DNA from: Scilla litardierei
Lineage: Eukaryota; Streptophyta; Magnoliopsida; Asparagales; Asparagaceae
Length of the DNA: 64,000 nucleotides
Reading direction: 5' to 3'
Assembly: GCA_030789695.1 (NCBI GenBank)
Contig: CM061132.1
Span: forward strand, 158,020,817 to 158,084,816
Shown here: positions 57,545 through 64,000 of the stretch, one piece after another
Layout: the number at the start of each line of letters is the position of its first letter
Numbering within the stretch: position 1 is the stretch's first letter
The notes under the pieces: generated by a model
Databases searched by the model: none
What the model was told of the DNA's origin: nothing
The model's input: the letters and a program-made list of their open reading frames with translations, nothing else
Translations under genes and position numbers: made by a program

Positions 57545-57757
57545 ATGGCAGAAGAGAGCAGGGAGACGATCACGAAGAGCGATGGCGAGCAAGTGGAGGC
57601 GAGCGATCGCGGGTTGTTCGATTTAATGGCGAAGAAAGTGGAGAGTGAGAAGAGCCAAGAGGAGGTCCTGGTGACCGGAGTTGAGAAATTCCACGTCGAA
57701 GAGACTGCCAAAAATCTCGAAGGGAAGGAGGAAGAAGAGAAGGAGCTCAGCCGATAA
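57545..57757 (+). CDS. Truncated acidic dehydrin-like protein (F-segment only)
   Basis: A 70-residue frame from an ATG in good context (AAAAATGGCAG). It contains EASDRGLFDLMAKK, close to the F-segment DRGLFDFLGKK of acidic dehydrins, and continues with SQEEVLVTGVEKFHVEE in their style. There is no Ser track and no K-segment, which normally follow, and the usual length is two to three times greater. So it is either a gene fragment or a very reduced protein. A Rab-GDI fragment lies 77 bases away in opposite orientation. Confidence 0.5.
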   Translation: MAEESRETITKSDGEQVEASDRGLFDLMAKKVESEKSQEEVLVTGVEKFHVEETAKNLEGKEEEEKELSR

Positions 57758-57834
57758 TATCGATTGATCAGTGGTAAATCCAAAACCTAAAGTAAATGAC
57801 GGTGGAGAAAAAAATGGAATTAAAAAGGGAATAC

Positions 57835-57912
57835 CTTCAGGCCATCAACAAAGAGAAGGCCGCTAAGGATGCACTCCTTGAGCCCAGTTCCGAGCACGAT
57901 GTCTTCATCCAT
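57835..57912 (-). pseudogene. Fragment: first exon of a Rab GDP-dissociation inhibitor
   Basis: Minus strand from ATG at 57910-57912: [20 protein letters not shown] then FVDGLK and a clean donor AAG|GTATTCC. Plant Rab GDI begins [20 protein letters not shown], so three residues are missing at the start and Ser is Phe later. The rest of the gene is not in the window. GDI extracts Rab GTPases from membranes, but this piece cannot do that. Confidence 0.8.
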
Positions 57913-58369
57913 GGCGATCGAGATTGAAAGAGAAAGACTTAGCGATTTTGGGTTGAAGCAAAGAGACCGCTGAAGAAAAAGGTTTGCTGACATTTAGAGG
58001 AAATCATCGGTGGGGATTGAGAGTCCGAGAACGACATTTAATGGGAGAAGGAGATGGGATCTGATTGGCCAAAAAATTTTACCGTGGATCGATGTTTTGA
58101 TGCGGATCAGTTTTTCCCAGATTGCTTGCGACGCTTGGTTATCCCCGTGTTTTTTGCAATAAAATTAAATGAGGTAGCGTTGTCCCGTCGCACGTGGTGG
58201 CCCCGCTTTGGTATGGCACTTTTTTTGGAAAGAATATTAAATGAGTTATTTAATTAAATGATGCGATCCTCGTTTTCTGTCCAAAAGTTTCACTCTAAAA
58301 CGAAAGGTTTTTCCCTCAAAATTTTTCACAAACCCCCTTCCTAATCGTTCATTCATCAAGATTAAATCC

Positions 58370-58443
58370 TGGCCGTCTTTTATCAACCAGTTTGTCCTAG
58401 TCAGCCCTAGGATTCAAAAATCGTTGTCAAATGTATAATAGAT
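58370..58443. repeat. Direct repeat, right copy (74 bp)
   Basis: Matches 51283-51370 without the extra 14 bp unit. The two enclose 7 kb that includes the hAT, the MITE and the gene fragments. Confidence 0.9.
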
Positions 58444-58449
58444 TTTAAA

Positions 58450-59225
58450 CTGAACCAAGCATTCATGCAAATAAGTTTCAGAAAATCACAGCCAGCAATA
58501 AAGAGTCATGTTCCAAAATCTGCACCAAAGAGTCGTGCCAATATGTATCACATAAACACAAAAATCAACATAGAGATAAGCACAAAAAAACTGAACCAAA
58601 CAGCCAAGCTAATAAGTTTCAGAAAATCACATCCAGCAACAAGAAGCCATGCCCCAAAACCTTCACCAATGAGCCATACACATATGTATCACATAAACAC
58701 AAAAATCAACATGGAGACAAGCAGCAAAAAACTGAACCAAGTAGCCATGCAAATATGTTTCAGAAAATCACACCCAGCAACAAGGAGCCATGCCCATATG
58801 TATCACATAAACACAAAAATCAACATGGAGACCAGCACCAAAAAACTGAACCAAACAGCCATGCAAATATGTTTCGGGAAATCACACCCAGCAATAAGGG
58901 CCATGCCCCAAAACCTTCACCAAGGAGTCATGCCCATATGTAGCACATAAACCCAAAAATCAACAAGGAGACAGGCACCAAAAAACTGAACCAAGCAGCC
59001 ATGCACATATGAAAAAATCACACCCAGCAACAAGGAGCCATGTCCCAAAACATGCACCAAGGAGCCATGCTCATATGTTTCACATAAACACAAAAATCAA
59101 CAAGGAAACATGCCCAAAAAACTGAACCAAGCAGCCATGCACAAATTAAACAAAAAATCACACCCAGCAACAAGGAGCCATGCCCCCAAAACCTGAACCA
59201 ATTAGCCTTGCCAATTTGTTTCACA
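58450..59225. repeat. Minisatellite of about 140 bp units
   Basis: Units start near ACTGAACCAA[G/A]CAGCCATGC at 58450, 58588, 58730, 58842, 58980 and 59118, then break down by 59225. Spacing is 138-142 bp with one 112 bp unit. The plus strand is rich in A and C and poor in G. The 161-residue open frame at 58465-58950 is a translation of this array and is not a gene. Confidence 0.88.
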
Positions 59226-59453
59226 AATACACTGAGACTGGATACAGACCCCAAAGGCTAAACCCACCTCACTAACATCCCCATCCCAACATAATACCCA
59301 TACCCAACCATCTCATACACCTTCACCAACCCCCCAGAATCCCTTCCCCACAACACCACCATACAATATCATATTACCCTACCATTCAACACATCCCCAA
59401 CCCAACCGACACTCATCACCACCCAACCAAAATGACATAGGACCCACCAATCC
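59226..59453. other. C/A-rich spacer
   Basis: About 230 bp with almost no G on the plus strand (CCCATCCCAACATAATACCC-style text). No gene seen. It may be the 3' edge of the PIF element. Confidence 0.5.
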
Positions 59454-60994
59454 TCATATCTTTTCTTTGCCATATCCTTTTTCATAACCTGCTTCATGCA
59501 AGTCCCTTTCCATCTCAGCAACTAAATCCTCAAGGATAAGATTCCGACCCGATTGTGGCACGGCCAAAAATTGTCGACTCTCCAACTCATTCATGCTTAG
59601 GTCTTTAAACATCTTCAACAAGAGGTCGGGAGGATACTCCGTAAACTCGTACACACGCTGTACAAGAGTTTCGGTCCAGTGGGAGTGTGCGCTCCGTATA
59701 GCATCCGCGACCTCTTTAACATTAGCGGCTATATCCCGCATTACATCCGGATCTTCCCTCAAGGAGCGTCGCCGCAGTTTCTTCTTTCCCAGCGATGGTG
59801 GGGTAGCATTTCTTGTCCCCCTTATGGACACTCTCCTATCGACGCTTGTGTGGGTATGTCCTCAGGGACATTGTGGGGTGGAGTAGGAATATGTGTCGGA
59901 TCAGGCGTTACTGGCTCTCCTTCCCCTCCAGAAAATGGGCCTCCAAAGCTATCGAACAAGGAACATGACATATCCCTCCCTGCAGCGTCATCTCCAATGA
60001 TGACAACCAGATCATCAAACCATGGTATTGGTTGGTTCACATAAGCGTGCTTCCGATGGTTTGCCTGAACGATTAGCAGAGCATATATGAACATACCATT
60101 CATATCTATATTTAATATACAAGCACATATCCTATATATAAGATAGAAGTAATTACCGTCGCCCACGTGTCATAAGTTTCTGGATCCAGCTCAATTACCT
60201 TCTTCTCCACATCCCATCCTGCCCCGCTCATTTCCATGCACTCATAAACATCCTTGAGACGTGTCTTCAATGCTTTCATATGATTTTTTCACATTACCAC
60301 TTGTGAACGACGTCCCATGAGTGTTATTGATTTCGGCTGCAGCGGCATTGAAGGCGGCCCCTTTAAATGTCTTATCGACTTTAAGGCCCTGTCGTGCAAG
60401 TTCAGCTAGGAATAGAATAAGGGTGGCATCGTGCTCGGGCTTCCATAGTTTGTTGTGTTGTAAACAAGAGGAAGGTTGCTTCTGCTTTTTACTGGGACTT
60501 GATACAGTCCCCTCGGCACCCTCGCTACGCCGGCTCGACTTTCTTGAGGAGTCACTGGAGGGAGTTATTTCATTGCCACTTGGTGGCGTTGGCATAGAGA
60601 AGACACCATGAGACGAGGGGCTTCTGAAAGTGGGTAGTTCTCCCCCTTGGATCATATGCATATACCCATAGCCACTATGTGATGGCATTGACATTGGCAT
60701 TTGCATTGGCATTTGCATTGGCATTTTCATTGGCATTAACATTGGCATTTGCATTGGCAAGTTGAAATTGCCATATTGTTGATATGTCATTCCATGCCCA
60801 TCAGCTTGGAATCCATGCATTTGGTAGGGGATAGGAGTCATCCTCATGGGAATTGGTCGGTTGAGAAGGGGATCCACCTTCCTTTCTGCTTCTCCACGTT
60901 GTGTCCCATATATATTTTCATAAAATTGATGCATTGGATCACTCCCATCCGGGTATGGATCACCCACATACCCTGATTTTGAAGATCCTTCCAT
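59454..60994 (-). pseudogene. Myb/SANT-like partner protein of the PIF/Harbinger element
   Basis: Two exons, 60994-60157 and 60064-59454, with ACG|GTAATT and TTCAG|GCAAAC borders. The start MEGSSKSGYVGDPYPDGSD lies just after an acceptor-like TGTAG. Order: linker with an (MQMP)n repeat, a Ser-rich part with KSSRRSEG, then a Myb/SANT-like domain (LWKPEHDATLILFLAELARQ, KTFKGAAFNAAAAEINNTHG), and in exon 2 a PWFDDL and a C-terminal helix block (NLILEDLVAEMERDL). In PIF elements such a protein helps the transposase to enter the nucleus and bind DNA. An extra A in the run at about 60285 shifts the frame after GNVKK; without it the text KALKTRLKDVYECME follows. A second shift lies near 59830. Probably dead, unless these are base-calling errors. 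Confidence 0.75.
60688..60762. repeat. 12 bp minisatellite inside the Myb/SANT gene
   Basis: About six copies of GGCATTTGCATT with small changes, encoding MQMP, MLMP and MKMP units on the minus strand. Confidence 0.85.
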
Positions 60995-61357
60995 CCCTAC
61001 AGCATCAATATTATGATAATGAAAATGCATAATTTTACAATAAACATCCAACCATCATCTTTTCTGAAACTATACCGCATGGTGTATAAAAAACAGAATT
61101 GTAAATCATTGAAAGGATAAGCCAAATCAGGAAAATATTATCATACCCAACACAGCAAACATAATGCAATAATCAAGGTACAATGTTAAAATGTTCAGAC
61201 TTAGTAAATAAATATTACGACCCCATCATAGCACATGCTCTACTGTGTTCCCGTTATTATTTATGTTACAGTAGTCCACCCACATATCCCAAGCTATCTG
61301 CTCCCTGCGTATTTTCCTGCGATCCTGCTGTTCGGTTTGTTCACGAACGGTCACCTG
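60995..61357. other. Spacer between the two PIF genes
   Basis: AT-rich, non-coding. It should hold the promoter of the Myb/SANT gene and the 3' end of the transposase gene; I see no sure signals. Confidence 0.4.
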
Positions 61358-62736
61358 TTAGGATAGATCAATAACATCGTCATCCGGATCATCAATACCC
61401 TCTACATCCTCCTCAAACCCATCACCTTCTTCAGTTAGGTGGGGGTCATGAGGATCTGTAATTTGGATGTAATTATGCAAAACAGTGCATGATAGTACGG
61501 TAGCGACCTGACTTTTGAATGGGTAGTGAGGCGTGGATGTCAATATTTTAAACTTGTTCTTCAGGATACCAAATGTCGACTCGTTCTTTGATCTTAATGT
61601 AGAATGACGTAGGTTGAATATCTCTCGTCGATTTCGAGGAACCCGGTCAGTATAGTCCTTCAAATGGTATCTAACTCCCCTGTATAGAGATATGAATCCT
61701 GACATTGTAGTATATCCCGCATCGCAAAGGTAATATTTACCTACATTCGAACAAAAAACCCAATTTTATGATCCAACGCTTTCTGAGATACTTAATTATA
61801 TTTTATATGTAAATTTATGCATATTACCTTCATACACTCGAAGCCCCAGTGGGGGGTAATGACAATGCATCTTTCAGGACCGTAAAATCATTTGTGTATC
61901 CTTCCCACCCGGCCAGTACGTATGTGAATCTTTTATTTGAAGTAACAGCTGCTAGCACATTTTGCGTAACCCCCTTTCGCCCTCTAAAGCAGGGTACGAG
62001 CCTTGCTGGTAGCATGGCATCTATGTGCGTCCCATTAATGAGACCAATGCAGTCCTACAACATATTAAATGAGACAAATTTGCAATCCCAATTACGATTC
62101 TTATTTTACTGACACATATACATATAATCATACATACCGTAAAAATGGGAACCAATTTGGATTATTGACTATCTCCGGGGGCGTCTCATTAGGAGCTTTC
62201 TTCACGAACATATCCCGAAGTGCACACAGTCCTGCCATCACTTTGTTAAAATAACGGCTAACTGTCCCCCTGCCCCTTATAAAATCCACTTGCATGACTC
62301 TATTCTTTGACTTGTGCCCTACAATATGCAGGAACATGGCAACCTGATCCTCGACGGATACATGAATAGTATCCTTGAGAAGATCACGATGTGGCATTAA
62401 TAATGCAAGATTCATGAATGCATGTCTTCGCATTCGTAGGTAGTGCAAACAGCTACTTTAAGACCCATACAAAATTATCCGGATGTGGGATTTTCTATAT
62501 AGATCCCGCATAGTTGAGGGCTCTCTGGGTATAGGGTCGGGCCTAGCGGAATTCTCAAGTTGTAAAGCTAAGATGACAAACATTATTGTCGCCGCGGCAG
62601 AGGTACATAAATTACAAGACGAATGGTCTCCTTGTAATATCCATGTCCACCTTAATTGATTCAAACATAACTTAACGCGTAAGAGATGACTGACATATGA
62701 TATTACCATATAGGCTGGAAATGAAAAAATATACAT
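61358..62736 (-). pseudogene. PIF/Harbinger transposase (DDE_Tnp_4), damaged
   Basis: Three exons: 62736 (start uncertain) to 62138, 62054-61828, and 61740-61358, with G|GTATGT/TAG|GAC and AAG|GTAATA/TAG|GTAAAT borders. Order: N-terminal part (TMRDLYRKSHIRIILYGS), helix-turn-helix region (HISVEDQVAMFL-type, VSRYFNKVMAGLCAL), then the DDE core. The first catalytic Asp is Asn: GLINGTHIDA where the family has G.IDGTH. The second Asp (TNDFTVLKDAL) and the Glu (LRSKNESTFGILK) are kept. Other faults: a TAA after LYGS (same frame on both sides), one G too many in the run 61851-61856, and one A too few in the run 62141-62145 at the exon 1 end. The element's right end should lie near or past 64000. 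Confidence 0.82.
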
Positions 62737-64000
62737 GTTTCTTCCATTATTATATAGAACTTAGGACAAGCTCAAAACATAACACACTTGATATCCCCTA
62801 TAACTTAATTACATAGCCTAAAACAATATGAATCACATATTTAATATACACTTGTGCATATCCAAAACATTGGCCCTTAGAATTACTGTGTAATCATAGT
62901 CACACACGCGGTTGCGGTGCCATTGATCCTACAATTTCACCCCATAAAAACCAAGACTTTATATCAAGTAAAAATACACACATTAGAAAAATTTCTCAAT
63001 CATCAAAAGGTCGCAAATAAAAACTGTATACTGAAAAAATAAATTATAAATTCTAATATTTTGAAACTTTAACTTTAACTATACTTGATTATAAACATAT
63101 AAAAACATTCACTTTATGTTGAAATGGGTATCCATGAATGTAAAAATCAAAATGGGGATGAAATGTTCCAACTAGCAAGCCATCCAGCGTGGACGTACTT
63201 AATCAAATCCATTTCGAACTACCTCGTTTTTTTCATCATTGGGCTATTTGGAAGAATGCACAATTCTTTGCATTCATCATACAAAGATTTCATCATACAT
63301 AGAATGCATGCACCCATCCATACCAACATCACGAATTAAGCTCCGCAAACGGCCTAAACCTATGAAATTTGAAAACCCTAGCCGCATGCCATTGCATTCA
63401 TCATACACATATTTCAAACATAGAATTCATGAACCCATCCTTACCATGATCATGAAATTAGATCCGCATAGGGTCTAAACCCATGAAATTGGAAACCCTG
63501 CCGCAAGCCATCAAGAACAGCAAGGTATAATATCAAAAACCCTTCGCCGCAAAAATCGACGACGGCAGAACCCATTGGAGCATCAAATCAAATCAAAATT
63601 CATATGAGAGCTAAAGAAATTATACCTCGTCGATAATATAGCAGATAAAGTAAAGGGCAGCTCACCGATCCTGCCGATCTCCCCAAAAACTGAAACTAGG
63701 GTTTTGCTTTGACGGCAATGATATCCGCCCAAGCTAGGCACACCCAAGTCAGATCCGTCCTAGGTATTAAAGGAGGCAACCAAATCCCACGGAAAACTCA
63801 AGAACAGCTAGGTTTTTTTTCCGCACCAACTGAAACCCGCGAAAACGAAGGTGAGAGGAGTGGTTTTCTGACCAAGTGGGCCCCAAATCGAGGATTCGTA
63901 GCAAAATCTGCGTGATTTCGGGGGATTTCAACCGAGGGATTTGGCCGCTCCACGTCGGCAACACGGGGGCGAGAGGAATCGCAACGGGAGTCGCCGAAAG
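62737..64000. other. Probable 5' flank of the PIF element
   Basis: No gene found. It holds a 124 bp tandem duplication (63269-63511) and, towards the end, GC-richer DNA with GGGATTT and CCACGTCGG words like those in the interior of the MITE at 56990-57468. The terminal inverted repeat of the PIF element is not visible in the window. Confidence 0.4.
63269..63511. repeat. Tandem duplication, two units of about 120 bp
   Basis: Unit 1 is 63269-63392 and unit 2 is 63393-63511. Both start TGCATTCATCATACA and end in GCCGCA[T/A]GCCAT. They are clearly diverged, so the duplication is old. Confidence 0.85.

Noticed and set aside
58465..58950. 161-residue open frame with repeated MYHINTKINMET blocks
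   Set aside because: It follows the 140 bp minisatellite unit for unit, and the frame exists because the unit lacks stops in that phase.
58450..59225. CRISPR-like repeat array
   Set aside because: Units of about 140 bp are contiguous with no unique spacers, and the DNA is plant nuclear.

Overview
The window is nuclear DNA of a flowering plant. The evidence is a full plant leucine-rich-repeat receptor kinase gene with a GT-AG intron, a second intron-bearing TPR gene, plant lineages of LTR retrotransposons (SIRE-like copia, Athila-, Tekay- and Tat-like gypsy), hAT and PIF/Harbinger DNA transposons, MITEs and tRNA-derived SINEs. The receptor kinase is of the Xa21/EFR type; its style hints at a monocot, but I cannot fix the species. 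Most of the sequence is transposon-derived, with only two apparently intact host genes.

Region 1-27 kb is a nested pile of retrotransposons. A SIRE/Maximus-like copia on the minus strand runs from its 5' LTR (9738-11046) leftwards past the window edge; its integrase is split by a 2.7 kb LTR-like insertion (4533-7263). The SIRE sits in an Athila-like gypsy element (11047 to about 17170) that kept gag and protease but shows no reverse transcriptase or integrase. Next comes a plus-strand copia (LTR 17859-18198, pol remnant 22681-22980) split by a minus-strand Tekay-like chromovirus piece (about 18722-22680), which itself carries a 923 bp hAT element (20992-21914). A further minus-strand copia, lacking its RT core and 3' LTR, fills 23146-27049.

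Region 27-51 kb holds the host genes. An LRR receptor kinase (27714-31021, minus) is intact. A 7.06 kb direct duplication follows: copy 1 at 31976-39037 and copy 2 at 41624-48683, separated by a truncated Tat-like gypsy element. The duplication starts in the intron of a TPR gene (48409-50583, minus), so the last exon of that gene exists twice. Each copy contains the same MITE and the same hAT element, so those insertions came before the duplication. A run of 27 C then 30 A marks the edge of copy 2.

Region 50.6-64 kb has an unusual degenerate repeat upstream of the TPR gene (50698-51265). It also holds a long hAT element with a nearly intact transposase broken by one in-frame TGA, a Harbinger-type MITE, and a pair of gene fragments (dehydrin-like and Rab-GDI exon 1). 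A roughly 140 bp minisatellite follows, then a PIF/Harbinger element with its Myb/SANT partner gene and a damaged DDE transposase. Several ORFs are broken by single-base changes in homopolymers, which may reflect either decay or residual long-read assembly error.
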